Below, one piece after another: positions 42,101 to 52,254 of a stretch of 64,000 bases of DNA. Made by a program: the position numbers and the translations under genes. Where the stretch lies: NCBI GenBank assembly GCA_020740775.1, contig JAHEWK010000001.1, forward strand, positions 3,658,001-3,722,000, read 5' to 3'. Each line of letters opens with the position of its first letter. Positions within the stretch are counted from its first letter, which is position 1. The DNA comes from Ilyonectria destructans. Its lineage: Eukaryota; Ascomycota; Sordariomycetes; Hypocreales; Nectriaceae. Below the pieces are notes generated by a model. That model did not search any database, was not told the DNA's origin, and worked only from the letters and a program-made list of their open reading frames with translations.

Positions 42101-43103
42101 TTTCCCTGAGCCTCCTCACGAGCACGGCTCCCACACTGAGTCAAAGGCCGAGGAGGTCACCACCGAGGTTGAAAAGTCCAAGGAGGAGCAACCCCTCGTC
42201 CAAGAGCTTGCAGTCTCCGAGGAACACCAGGAACAGTCTGAGACGACTCCCCTCCAGGTTGAAGAAGCCCTCCAGCCCGAGAATGTTCGCAGTTCCAGTG
42301 ACTCTGGCATCTCCATGGAGGATCAGCCGAGGGATGAACAACCCAAGAGTGAAGTCCTTAAGGAGGAAGAATCTAAGGATGATGAGTCCAAGGATGAAAT
42401 CCTCGAGGCAGAAGTGCCCGAGGAGAAGAAGCCCGAGACGGTTGAGTCTCAGCCTACTACACCAAAGAAACCCCTCCTCTCTGCAGAGGAGAAGGGTAAA
42501 TCTGTGATTCCCGATGAGATGGAGTACGAGTCTTCGCCTACCCTGAGCAGGCACTCGTCTCCTATGGATTCTCCCATGCTTTCTCCCATGCTCGCGCCAG
42601 TTCCCGAAGAGGATATTTCTGATGATGAAGCCGTTAGCGGCAGCTATTTCCCCTTGACAAGAGGAACTCCCGCCCTTCCACCTGCACACTCTGCCCCGGT
42701 GGAGAAACTCCTCACCCCTGAAGATCGAATTCGCATCCTCTCGGCGTTTGACGAGCTCCCCGAGCCCCCTCGTTTCGAGCGCGCCAACCTGCCGCCCGTT
42801 CTCACACGCCCTCGCACCAACACCCTCCCAGAGCGTCGTTATTCGACAGCCTTGACACTCGACAAAGGGCCCTTTCATAGCGGCGACGCTTCTCCCATCG
42901 ACGCACCACCCAAGAGCGCCATCTTCCCCCGCCAGGCCTCCGCCAGTCACCGCCGCCAACCCTCCGCAGGGTGGATCGGTCTCCGCGAGCAGCGCATGCA
43001 TGAGGTTGGCCTCCGCAACGCCCTCGTGCCCTACCGCTGGCGCGCAATGCGTGGTGACCAGGATAGCTGGAGCCGTCCTGGCACCTCGTACAGCGAGCAG
43101 TGA
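39144..43103 (+). CDS. Large conserved fungal protein of unknown function (1319 residues)
   Basis: A single exon. Residues 1-65 are basic and Ser-rich (KRRFPLLGRKKNR, then SLSLSSFSSSPSPKVKK). About 70-540 look globular, with VHVQVKFEGPQPSDHVRDYE, FELVPGYTIELFLRSR, YNYFSHRIQTSKVLFNDPN and a helical RMDDL-like region. I recognise no catalytic family. From about 540 to the end the protein is disordered: Ser/Pro-rich, then a long Glu/Lys/Pro/Val tract (about 730-1120) with degenerate repeats such as KPEEVISKEVVSKE. A short C-terminal block (GWIGLREQRMHEVGLRNAL, then VPYRWRAMR) looks conserved. The tail could be a scaffold or septum/cell-cortex linker, but that is a guess. The basic Ser-rich start could be phosphorylated or bind membrane. 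Confidence 0.75.
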   Translation: MPLRRPSTADGQSALSSSPSSSLGTKRRFPLLGRKKNRNSELIRPSTGLSLSLSSFSSSPSPKVKKPGLRVHVQVKFEGPQPSDHVRDYEASSQLVASDRLCQALLSRLQHCCAELITRHDCSALDPLRKPHRDVKPLRYRITYRVEREGLTLVEKSLRSFQEYAPTADDAREVVSATDRIVGLFLVRHDPGFRWPESPETEPVNFESETVRPSTGRPQAISCIPRSRFIHNTQAFELVPGYTIELFLRSRCATRYPENRNASIKIDSCQPTPLTLLLGEELTTRVSNLIIDPVDSYKRKFDKRHRSCNGLEGSGGCQHVEDGAVDVMVKVRNNLGPDYNYFSHRIQTSKVLFNDPNGRDFDEFANSVKAKLEKARDMSDKSVRSMDDLTLRIRELRGKNWSVHEPLTIRLDSSVTYCRQTVEAIMERLQAGISNVLESHEDALAIMTAHKRGHLIYDGFLDGAGGDDHTPPEKYSSPDLERKALEAKLKERIRADITMLCKDTCALDCSDFLPNLKLRASGASAGPKANSTPVDNNALKNTARPSSELSLARSVGSGRSDHTLSKKHAKENLREPSLREPSLAPSSLAPSTPVSTAPADLQRVPSGVEMAKKYGYMADFIADDENLSEPPSTPSLVDTDSISPRDSIIVTPQSARAMPQDQSNEGLRIIDDGRRIIYEEQSDADAIARGVTEFHRYPEDEPIKLIKDRLPETPERKATRRSLDTRMPDLSGNLDSVIHQAVISTPVPTQKKEEKLKEPAVIEAAKAPKAAEQPVTLVSTKETKPQEPIVEKVPIPVEVTEPVKTETTLEKSKPEEVISKEVVSKETAVSSIAEKSETSHDEQWEMVDANDAPQPQPATAGLAPEAVEASSKSETSVGTSTAPPSIREEIESTEKPTPAVEEVPNASQEKTLEPVTTELATPKEIVEQPKEIPAEVQVEPTIEAEKQASEAAKATSEVVPVVSVEREVSPESDAVEDLKENITLDDFPEPPHEHGSHTESKAEEVTTEVEKSKEEQPLVQELAVSEEHQEQSETTPLQVEEALQPENVRSSSDSGISMEDQPRDEQPKSEVLKEEESKDDESKDEILEAEVPEEKKPETVESQPTTPKKPLLSAEEKGKSVIPDEMEYESSPTLSRHSSPMDSPMLSPMLAPVPEEDISDDEAVSGSYFPLTRGTPALPPAHSAPVEKLLTPEDRIRILSAFDELPEPPRFERANLPPVLTRPRTNTLPERRYSTALTLDKGPFHSGDASPIDAPPKSAIFPRQASASHRRQPSAGWIGLREQRMHEVGLRNALVPYRWRAMRGDQDSWSRPGTSYSEQ

Positions 43104-43463
43104 GCACGGGAACCCTTTTCACCGCAACGACATTGTTTTGATACATGAGAGCTTGAATGGAGGGATGGGAAGGGAGTTGCATTTTTAAAGGGATATAGGA
43201 AACGGAAGGAGGGATTGACGGGAGCACTACATGGAATAGGTAGCCGCGCTGGCAATGGCGTTTGGGGTTTTTGTTGTGACAGCCGATGCATTTGCATTTC
43301 TGGCGAGCATTTAGCATTAGCGGATTGCTCACAGCGAGATGATTATATATACCAAACATAGTTACATAGCTGCCATCGTTTATACATACAAAGTATGTGT
43401 TTAACATATATCTATTCTCTTTTATCCCGTGACTACCTAGAACACTAGTGTAATTAATACCCA
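43104..43463. other. Gap between the large protein gene and the SDR pseudogene
   Basis: 3' flanking sequence for both, AT-rich at 43330-43420 (TATATATACC, ATACATACAAAG). No gene is seen. Confidence 0.55.
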
Positions 43464-44197
43464 TTAGAATAGGATGGTGACGTTGACATTCGCCAACGCG
43501 CCTGTCTCGCCGTCCTCAACGATGGTAGACAAGCGGCACGCGCTGATGGCCCCCAGCCCGGGAGCCACCGTCCCCTGGAAGCCATTCAGCTTGGTGCCGC
43601 AGTAGGATCCCATATCAGCAATGCTGAACCTGCAGCAGGTATTCTTCTCGTGCTCGGTGGCGTAGTGCAGCACGGCCTGGCTGTGCGTGTAGACGCCAAA
43701 GCCGTTACCCCTGGCGAAGAACCAGAGGCTGGCGTCGGACTTGAGGGTCAGGCTACCGAGGGTGGAGGAGACAAAGACAACACGGCGAGAATAGGAGTTT
43801 TTTTTTGGGCGAGGACGAAGGTATTGGTCGAGGGCGGTGCCGATGGTATTTGTGTTGTAATGGTCTGCTTGCGTTCGCGTAGTGATTCAATTCCGAAGCT
43901 CGAGATGGTGTCGTTGTTGACGAGAACATCTAAGGGGCCAAACTCAGCCCCAAGGGTCCTGGCAGTGGCCCGGATGCTCTCATCGGATGTGATGGCTAGG
44001 ATCAGAGGTAGGACAGGCAGTCCATTCGCCTGGAAAGGGGCGGCGGCCTCCTTGTCAGCATCGGGCGACGGCCGAGAGGATGATGTGGTAGTGTGGCTGC
44101 TCAGCGGTAAGCTTCTTGACAATCTCCAGGCCAATACCCTGGTTGGCGCCAGTGACGAGAACAATGGTGTCCGAACTCTGTCGTCGATATGGTTGAC
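43464..44197 (-). pseudogene. Short-chain dehydrogenase pseudogene with two compensating frameshifts
   Basis: Translation in pieces matches one SDR throughout. Frame A gives TIVLVTGANQGIGLEIVKKL and then a stop at 44057-44055. Frame B carries DADKEAAAPFQANGLP through LDVLVNND and FGIESLRER. Frame A returns near 43868 (YNTNTIGTALDQYL, RRVVFVSSTLGSL) and ends with AISACRLSTIVEDGETGAL before the stop at 43466-43464. Shifts lie at about 44068-44085 and 43862-43870. No ATG precedes the first block in frame. Key motifs are damaged: NNAG reads NNDT, and the catalytic YxxxK reads YTHSQ. An A8-9 run at about 43798-43806 is another slippage risk. Introns cannot restore all of this without losing conserved residues. 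Sequencing error could explain a shift but not the lost motifs. Confidence 0.8.
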
Positions 44198-44425
44198 CCC
44201 TAAGTTCTAGGGTTTGTGGTCTTGGTGCGCCGCGTCATGGCGACAGAGCCTCCAGGAGGCAAAGGGAATAGGTATTTCAGGGGGTTGACACCTCTTCCTA
44301 CAAATACCCGAAGGCTTGTACCGCGTTAGGCAGTATGGTTTTCCCACTTGAGGTGCAGTATGCACACAGGACGAACGCTCGGATAGGGGGCATGGATGCC
44401 ATTTCTTGGGCGAGACGTGACGCGC

Positions 44426-45210
44426 TCACACGAGCTCAGCGTCCCCTTCATCCACATAGGGCTTAGCACTGGACCACCGGAGAATGACAATATCGCCGTT
44501 CTGTGACGGCAACGTGATGTCGTTGTCAGTACCCATACCATTGACGTCGAGGTCGCGCAACAAGCGGATAAAGACGGTGGTGTCTGGGTCAGGGGAGTCG
44601 ATCATACTGGCGTTGCCACCGGTATCATTGAGGTTTTGCAGATCCTCTGGGAAGGATGAGAGGAAGGAAGACAGGTAATGGTTATGCAGGAGAGCCTGAT
44701 GTCTCGTGGCATAGGCCACTTCCGTGGGAGAGAGCCGGCGCCTGAGTTCTTGGCTGGAAAGATAGTGAAGCGCGTGCTTGTCGACCTATGCATGTTAGTG
44801 AGAAGGTGTCGCGCCGCTTGAGAGACGAATTGGTAGTTTACCTTGGCAATCCGGGCCCTGAGATAACTCCTGACAAGGAACTTGTACCGCTCCAGCTCGG
44901 TCTGGATGACGATGAGGGCAAAGTTGGTCTTGGGATCCATGTCGCCAGTCATCTCCTCAACCTTCTCAATCTGGGTCTTGATCCGCGTGTTAACGCGATC
45001 GATTAGCCCGTCCTGAGGCCACCTGAATTAAAAAAAAAATTAGCCCCAACTCTGGCGTCGTACCGAGACGGTGCATGCGACTTACTCTAAGAGCTCAGGC
45101 GCCGAGCGTTCGGCCACCCAGAGACGCGTCAAGGCCTGCAGGTCACGCGTCTCCGGGGGCACGGAGTGGGAGATCGGGTCGACCTGGCGGAGGATGTCGT
45201 CGATATCCAT
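44426..45210 (-). CDS. SLD5: GINS complex subunit Sld5
   Basis: Three exons (45210-45086, 45022-44842, 44785-44426; introns 63 and 56 nt) give 221 residues, the normal length for Sld5. GINS (Sld5, Psf1-3) joins Mcm2-7 and Cdc45 to form the CMG replicative helicase in the nucleus. Family marks are the start [30 protein letters not shown], the helical core [33 protein letters not shown] and [14 protein letters not shown]. The C-terminal B-domain follows ([10 protein letters not shown] then [19 protein letters not shown]). Splices were picked by GTAAGT/GTAAAC donors and by restoring these blocks. The ATG at 45210 is directly followed by the conserved MDIDDIL. An ACGCGT motif lies 349 bp upstream. 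Confidence 0.93.
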
Positions 45211-45558
45211 GGTTTTGGAGGGTTTCAGGGGGGTCTTGGTGGTGCAGGGAGCTGGCCTTGAGAGGGTGCGACGCGGTGATGAGTTGGCGGTGGTGGGGTT
45301 GAGATGTTGAAAGCGATGATTTCTCCCACCACCAAAGCGGGGCTCCAAATTCCCCGCCAATGCTTCAGGCTGCTTGACCTTGATTCTTACAACTCGGCCA
45401 GATGGATTCTGCTTACCTGCCTTCGCATCGACAGCGTGAAGCCACGATACCACTATGCAGTTCTAAATTGAACGACAAGGCACTCGGTCAATGATCCTCC
45501 ACAATAAGCCCAACACGCAGCGACCTGGGTGTCGGCCTGCACAGCGAGGACTCAATGG

Positions 45559-45564
45559 ACGCGT
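45559..45564. promoter_or_regulatory. MCB-type ACGCGT motif upstream of SLD5
   Basis: GGACGCGTCC is palindromic and contains the MluI cell-cycle box bound by MBF at G1/S replication genes in yeasts. It is 349 bp from the SLD5 ATG. A 6-bp match may be chance. Confidence 0.3.
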
Positions 45565-45582
45565 CCAGTCGGAGGCCTCGGC

Positions 45583-45796
45583 CCTAGGAATCAAGAAAAC
45601 ACGAACAAACCGCTAGCAAATGCTGCATCGGAGACTAAGGAGAGGACTGAGACCTGGGTCTCAGGGATAAACACCAACAAACCGGGTAGCAAGTGCTACA
45701 TCGGAGACGAAGGAGCGCCGACCTTGACCTCAGGGATCAAGAAGACACCAACAAACTAGTGCTACATCGGAGACTAACGAGAGCACTGGGACCTCG
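45583..45796. repeat. Three-copy tandem repeat with unit of about 66-79 bp
   Basis: Copies at 45583-45661, 45662-45730 and 45731-45796 share CAGGGATCAAGAA, ACACCAACAAAC, GTGCTACATCGGAGAC and GGGACCT blocks, with indels. The first copy is the most different. No related copy is seen elsewhere in the window. Confidence 0.8.
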
Positions 45797-47427
45797 TGTT
45801 CTAGTCGGTAGTTACCAAGCCCATGAGTTGCATTGAGCAAGTGCTCTCCTAGAGAACGGAACAGACGGTCCGGTGGATTGTCATGGCGTGTTCGTGCTTC
45901 CACAGGTAGGCTACGGCTAGGTGCGCTACGGCTGCTCTAGTTCCAATATCGGCTGGGTTTTAAGATGAGATAACTGAACGGTCGGTCTACGGAGGATCTG
46001 ATAACAAGCTCGCAGGGGATGGGCGAAACATTGACGGCCAAAGCAAGCTCTCTCCCCTGCGTCCCTGAAATCTCCGCGCGGGGGCCTCACACGAATGACC
46101 CAAGAGTCCGGATCATGTGGAAATCATCCCGTCCCTAGTGCCATCGAAAGGAGGGATGAGCACGGAAGCCACCGTCTCCGAGACACCTCCGCCCTTCCTG
46201 CTAACTTAACCATCTCGTGTCGGACAAACGTGCTAGGCCGGGATAGGCTGTTGTGATCTCGATCGAAAGGATTCATGCCTCGACCCAGAACTATGCAGAA
46301 CCTTGGGGGATCGCTTCTCGCCATAGCTCCAAGCTGCTAGAGAAATGGGGCGGCCCCAGTAGCAATTGGGATGGGATGATGGAGATTGTCTAGATGTCAA
46401 CGTCAGACATTGCTTCCATGGATCTTTCCGTCGTGCACAACATCGGCTGTCTTTTAGGCACCAGAAAGTCATAAATGAAGCATGCATGCAAGCGGTACGG
46501 CTAATACTGCATCAGAGGGCTTTGGAGGTGTCGTGAGCGATGTCGACATGGCGAGTAGCAAAAGAGTGGCAAGACCGAAACCGACTTCGCCAAGGATTTG
46601 CCTCGACCTTCCGGCCTGGATCTCAGAACAATATTGGTGGATCAGAACTTGGTATTTGAAATCACGGAAGGGGGAATGCCGGAGCTGTTCCAGCTGGCCG
46701 TGTGCATTCTACGTAAACTTGGAGCGCAAATTGGAGGCGTCAAGGCGTCAAGGCCGCCCTGCAGCTTGCAGTGAAGAAGAACTAAGCTTCGGGAGGTCTG
46801 TGATCCCGATGAGGAACAAAAAGATTTGTCAAAGCTCCGGTCCGCAGCTCGGCTGCATTGGGATCCTCACTCACAGGGCGATGATGATGGCTTCTTTCGG
46901 TACTTGGCGGGACTACCTCACGGGCGGTTGAGATCCCGAAGACTGTAGTCAGCAGCTTGAATTGGCTTTGTTGGCGTTGATCCCCCGCATCAAAGTTAGT
47001 GTCTCGGAACGCCTCAAGCCGAGTGCTCTAGATCTGCCTTATTGGGCGCGGCAAAGGGGCGGGTGGTTGAGGCTAACGCAAGCTAAGCTGAACGCCCTGG
47101 ATATACCTCAAGCTAATCAGACATGCTGACTTCCATCCAAAGCAACCAGAGCGCGACTCTGGTGGAATGCCAACTACCCGCGCCATGGACCCCACGACGT
47201 CATCACATCTCGGCCGTGCTATTGAGCACAGCCTGGCGATGAACACATGCATCCCATGTTGGAGGACTAGGGGACCTGGAATTGCCTCCGGAAGCCCACG
47301 GATGTGCTGGTCTTGCCAAGCTGATCCAGACTAATAACGGGGTCCGAAAAATGGGGTTAGGATGATCACAGCGACTTCAGTTGAGGCCTGAGGGGAGCTG
47401 TGGTGTAAATGATGGATCTGAGTTTGG

Positions 47428-47435
47428 TATATAAG
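47428..47435 (+). promoter_or_regulatory. TATA box of the Rds1-like gene
   Basis: TATATAAG lies 116 bp upstream of the ATG at 47551. A strong TATA suits a highly or conditionally expressed gene. Confidence 0.6.
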
Positions 47436-47550
47436 AAGACGCCTTTTGTCACTGAGTTGAGTTCCAAGCCATCAAGCAACCGGCATCTACTTAAGAGTTG
47501 ACACTACACAACAAACATCTTCACATCTTCCAAACCACACAACCGACACA

Positions 47551-48611
47551 ATGCTTCGCTCACTTTGCCTCATGGCCAGCCTGGCCGCAACCGCCTTTGG
47601 TGCTCCCTTGGAGAAGAGAGCCGTCGCCGCTCCCCCTGGCGGCGATGTCGCCATTCTCAACTACGCCCTTGCTCTGGAGTATCTCGAGCGCAAGTTCTAC
47701 ATGGAGGGTGTCAAGAACTACACCGAGTCCGACTTCTGCAATGCCGGCTTCGACAAGGACTTCTACCCCAACTTGTTGAGGATCTACGAGGATGAGAAGG
47801 TGAGAGGACCTGATTGACATGTATCGCCTATCTTTTCTCATACTGACCTTTGTGAACAGACTCACGTCGAGTTCCTCTCCACTGCTCTCGCTGACAAGGC
47901 CATCGGGGAGCCCACCTTTGCCTTCCCCGTAACTGATGTCCACTCTTTCGTTGGTCTCGCCGGTGTCCTTGAGGGCGTTGGTGTTTCCGCCTACCTCGGC
48001 GCCGCTGCCGCCATCGCCAACAAGGATTACCTCACTGCTGCCGGCTCCATCCTGACCGTCGAGGCCCGCCACGCCTCGTACATCCGCGCCGCCCTCGGCC
48101 AGAAGCCCTTCCCTGCCTCCTTCGATACCCCTCAGGACTTCAACCAGGTCTTCTCCCTGGCTGCTCAGTTCATCACTGGCCTTGCTCCCAACACCAAGCT
48201 CCCCTTCAAGGCCTTCCCTGCCCTGACCGTTGGTGACCCCACCCACACGGGCTACAAGGTTGGCGGCAAGGTCGTCTTTAAGGGTGCCTACAAGGCTGCC
48301 AAGGCCGCTGGCAAGACCGACAAGAAGATCGTGGCTGTGTTCTACTCCGGTCTCCAGACCTACTATGTCCCTGTCACCATCGGCAAGAACAAGATTGACG
48401 TAAGTGACACCAAAAACATTATTCCTAAAGATTCTCTCTAACCGCATTGCAGTACGTCGCCACTATCCCCGGTGCCAACTACGCCACGGGCGGCCAGCCT
48501 GCCCCCGCCGGTCAGGTTTATGTCACCCTGAGCACTGCCGATGGCAAGAAGGTTATGGCTGGTGATGAGAACACCGTTGCTGGTGTCGGTATCCTCGAGG
48601 TTGTGTGTTAA
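47551..48611 (+). CDS. Secreted ferritin-like-domain protein, Rds1 (stress response) type
   Basis: Three exons (47551-47799, 47860-48399, 48453-48611; introns 60 and 53 nt) encode 315 residues. Residues 1-17 are a signal peptide (MLRSLCLMASLAATAFG), and EKR at about 21-23 resembles a Kex2 site. The ferritin-like four-helix domain follows with ILNYALALEYLERKFY, EDEKTHVEFLSTAL, LEGVGVSAYLGAAAAIANKD and ILTVEARHASYIRAALGQ. Its Glu and His residues are at positions that can bind a di-metal centre. The C-terminal ~100 residues are beta-rich without a GPI signal and end in EVVC. S. pombe rds1 is induced by starvation and stress. The biochemical function of the family is unsettled. The strong TATA box suggests inducible expression. 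Confidence 0.87.
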
Positions 48612-48720
48612 AAAGTCTGGACCCAATATGTCTGGGATGTCCTTTTTTGTACATAGTTAAGCCATGATAACGATGGTAAATGGTGGCCATCTAGGTGCCG
48701 TAATAATGTCGAAGAGTCAC

Positions 48721-49476
48721 TTATTCTATCTTCTTGAGGGGCTTGTGTGCCTCCTTCTTTGCCTTTTCGTAGCCATTGACTTGTGCATAAACCCATTTGA
48801 GCCCGGCGGACGAGACGGTCACCAAGGCGGCAGAGAAAGTGAATAAAGCAACGCGCTGAACTGTAGAAAGCAACTCAAAGAGGGGGTAAGGGTACCTTTG
48901 CGTGTTAGTAAAACCTTCACATCGAGAATTGGTGGGCTCGACTCACCATCCGTTGTGACTGAAGCAAAGCTCAACCCAATACCAATACGCAAAGGCTAAC
49001 ACAGTGCTGAGGGTCATTGTACCGTATGCAGGGATTGTCCATGGAGGGCTGAAAAGGATGAGGTCAAGCGTCAAGAAGACGGCTGGGGCAAGATGGAATC
49101 CCACATCAGGGAGAAGATCCAAGCGGAAGTCGTCTGGTATGAGCAATGAGGTGTCGATAAACCTGATTCCCCAGTACAGGATTGAGATGACGACCTCCAG
49201 GGGCGTGGCAAGAACGGCGACGGCATTCTTGGCCTGGAATAGGACAGGAATCGAGGTCAGGTCAGCCAAGATGCCGAAGGAGAATGCCACTAGAGACGAA
49301 GTGAGGCCAATAATGGTGAGGAACTGGAAGTGCCAGCCGTAGGCCTTGGCGAAGGGAGTGTCCCATGTGGTCAGGAAGTGGAAGTTGTAGCTGAAGGATG
49401 CGACGCCCAGGACATGGAGAATCAACGAGAGCGATCGAGACGGTGACGTCAGTCGCTGGAGAGGGTGACGGGCCAT
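48721..49476 (-). CDS. FAR-17a/AIG1-like integral membrane protein
   Basis: Two exons (49476-48947 and 48895-48721, 51-nt intron with TACTAAC branch) give 234 residues. Six hydrophobic segments are visible, among them LILHVLGVASFSYNFHFL, FLTIIGLTSSLVAFSFGIL and MTLSTVLAFAYWYWVELCF. Family marks are the polar N-terminal half followed by HFLTTWDT, DVGFHLAPAVFLTLDLI, and SHNGWYPYPLFELL across the splice site. Human members (AIG1, ADTRP) hydrolyse FAHFA lipids with a Thr/His pair. A Thr in LTTWDT and His in GFHLAP are present here, so lipid hydrolase activity is possible but inferred. The C-terminal KKAHKPLKKIE-like tail is basic and cytosolic. Confidence 0.85.
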
Positions 49477-49978
49477 CTTTGCAGGCAGCGTAGATTAACA
49501 ATTACTGGCGATGATGAATTGAGGTTGTTGAAGAAGGCTCCGATTACGAAGTACGAAATCGCAAGACTGACAGCGGGGCCAGGCCACTCTCCGGAGGGTT
49601 TGTTGCCATCATCCCCTGTCTCGCTGTCTAACATCCTCCCGAGACTCCGTCGACAGCCTGAAGGGGCTGGTATCATTGGTGGGCCGGTTCATGGGACCCA
49701 GACCATCATGACCTCAATAATTAGTGGCGCCTGGAGTGGGCCAAATGTGATAGACAAGCAGGGGATGGTCAAGCCACACCTATCCGCCGCCACACGAGGC
49801 TGAAAGCTTGAAGGTCCCTGTGCAGAGAATCTGGAGCTGATTTGGCAGCCCTGCATCACGTCGCGCAAAGGATCATCGGCCAGCTTCAGCCTCTTGCCTG
49901 TCGTCACCCTTTAGTTTTTGGCAATTGGTCTTCCCTATAATCTCCAGATACTACTTCAAACGCCTCAACACCATCAAG
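49477..49978. other. Bidirectional promoter region, 502 bp
   Basis: It lies between the divergent starts of the FAR-17a/AIG1-like gene and the WD40-cyclophilin gene. No TATA box or repeat stands out, as is common for housekeeping pairs. Confidence 0.55.
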
Positions 49979-51965
49979 ATGGCTACGGATTCTGCTGCCG
50001 AAGACGACAACCGCTCGCAAAAGCGTAGCCACTCCGAGTTTCGCGAAGTAGATGGTACGTTCACCATCTCCCCCAGTCCAAGTCGCGCGTATGCGCCCTA
50101 ACGAACCTCCAGACAGCTCCTCCGACGATGACATGGGCCCGCAGCTGCCCTCCGAAGCGCCCAAGAAGAAGCGACGAGTCCTGCCCCACGAGAAGCTCTA
50201 CGTCGCAGCCCTGCCCAAGGCCGCCCGCTACTCGAAGTCCCTGATGCACAAGGAGCAAATCCTTTTTACGACGTGGACGCCCCTGACCGAGTTTCTGATA
50301 ACCTCCTCTATCGACGGAGTGGTCAAGTTCTGGAAGAAGATTGCCCAGGGCATCGAGTTCGTCAAGGAGTTCAAGGCACACAACGGCGAGATCAAGTCGG
50401 TCTCTGTGAGCAAAGATGGGCGGAGCTTTGCAACTGCTGGCGCCGACGAGACGATCAAGATATTCGATGTCATTACCTTCGACCTGCTGTCTATGATCTC
50501 CCTCAGCTATTTGCCCAACTGCGTATGCTGGGTCCACACAAAGGCCGCCTCCGTGCCAATGCTTGCGGTATCGGAGCAGGCGAAGCCCCTGATACACATC
50601 TACGACGGCAGGGGAGAAAGGGAGGATGCTATCCATACGATCAAGGGCCTGCACAGGAGCCCTGTCCACTTGATGGCGTTCAACGAAGCGTACGATTGTG
50701 TGGTGTCCGCTGACGAGAACGGAATGCTGGAGTATTGGCGACCGAGTGGAAACTATGAGAAGCCCGACGAGGTTTTCCAGTACAAGAGTTCAACGAACCT
50801 CTTTGATTTCAAAAAGGCCAAGTCAGTACCGTCGTGTTTGGCCATTTCCCCCAATGGCAAACATCTCGCAGCCTTCTCCCTGCCGGATCGGAAAATCCGC
50901 ATTTTTGACTTTGCGACGGCGAAGCTGTATCGAACATACGACGAGTCTCTTCAGGCCATCGAAGAGATGCATCGAGCAGGAACGGGTTCTCATAAGCTGG
51001 ACAACGTAGAGTTTGGGCGGAGGACGGCTCACGAGAGGGAAGTCGAGTCAGAGACTCTCAAGAACAAGTCCAATGTCATCTTCGACGAGTCTGGAAACTT
51101 TATCATGTACGGATCTATGATGGGAATCAAGGTCTTGAACACCTACACCAACCAGGTGGTCAAGGTGTACGGAAAGGACGAGAATTTCAGAGCCGTCAAC
51201 CTTTCCATCTACCAGGGCCAGCCTCAAAAGAAGGGCATCACGACAGTTGAGATGGGCGCATCCAGCAACCCCCTCCTCCAGGAATCCGAGACCCGCGACC
51301 CGATTTTGGTGGCAACGGGTGTTGGCAAAGTTCGGTTTTACATGTTCTCAAACGAGGAGGACATCTCCAAGTCGACCCGAGACGTGCAAAACGAGCGACC
51401 GACGATGCTTGGGCACAAGAAGGATGCCAAGACGAAGGCAGCCGAAACAGGTACCGCGGCTGTCATCCACACCAGCTACGGCGACGTTCACATCCGCCTC
51501 TTCCCCGACGCTGCGCCCAAGACGGTCGAGAACTTTGTCACACACTCGAAGAATGGCTATTACAACAATACCATCTTTCACCGAGTGATTCGGAAGTTTA
51601 TGATTCAGGGAGGAGACCCTCTAGGAGACGGCACTGGTGGTGAGAGTATCTGGGGAAGGGAGTTTGAGGATGAGTTTAGCAGTCTGAAGCACGACAAGCC
51701 GTTTACGGTGAGCATGGCCAATGCGGGACCCAACACGAACGCCAGCCAGTTTTTCATTACCACGGAGAAGACGGTAAGTTTCCCGTCTCACCAAGCCTTG
51801 GAGTGTTGGTCGCTAACATGATGACAGCCCTGGTTGGATGGGAAGCACACTATTTTTGGACGTGCTACGCAGGGGTTCGATGTGATTCACAAGATTGAGG
51901 CGGCGAGAACCCACAAAGAGAAGCCGGAAGAGGACATTAAGATCCTTAACATCGACATTGTCTAG
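49979..51965 (+). CDS. WD40-repeat cyclophilin (peptidyl-prolyl cis-trans isomerase, PPWD1 type)
   Basis: Three exons (49979-50054, 50113-51773, 51828-51965) encode 624 residues. The N-terminal ~430 residues form WD40 repeats ([20 protein letters not shown], then [20 protein letters not shown] and [20 protein letters not shown]). The last ~165 are a full cyclophilin: [19 protein letters not shown], then [39 protein letters not shown] and [20 protein letters not shown]. The catalytic Arg (FHR), Phe and Gln of FMIQGGD and the Trp of PWLDGKH are all present, so it should be active and bind cyclosporin. PPWD1 is a nuclear protein tied to late spliceosomes. The first exon ([20 protein letters not shown]) is acidic and basic. 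The exon 1 splice uses GTACGT and CTAAC. Confidence 0.93.
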
Positions 51966-52254
51966 GAATGGTCAAGAGACCGGTGACATGTTCTGGGATA
52001 CGCGGCTGGTACCCGGTTGGGAAGCGGGAAGTGGAGGCGAGCGGCTGGCACGGCTTCTCCACCTGAGTGGATGAATGAGCTTAATACCGGTAGATATGAT
52101 TGACGACAAAGAAGCAAAAGCAACCCTGTGGCGGGTCGAAACCCATCTGTCAAGCAGCCAATTATCGAAATAGTGTCGTGGAGCCAATGAGGGCATGTAG
52201 CTGGCGGGCGTGGCTGCACGGGGAGATGCCATTCCTAGGGCGTAGAGGGGTCTT

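Larger units (their letters stand above)
45211..47550. other. 2.3 kb divergent intergenic region with a minisatellite
   Basis: It separates the starts of the SLD5 and Rds1-like genes. It holds an ACGCGT motif (45559-45564), a three-copy tandem repeat (45583-45796) and a TATA box for the right gene (47428-47435). A 150-codon open frame at 46482-46931 has no recognisable motif. I see no transposon domain. Confidence 0.55.

Noticed and set aside
46482..46931. 149-codon plus-strand open frame in the SLD5-Rds1 gap
   Set aside because: No recognisable domain or good start context. It was left as unsupported, though a decayed gene cannot be excluded.
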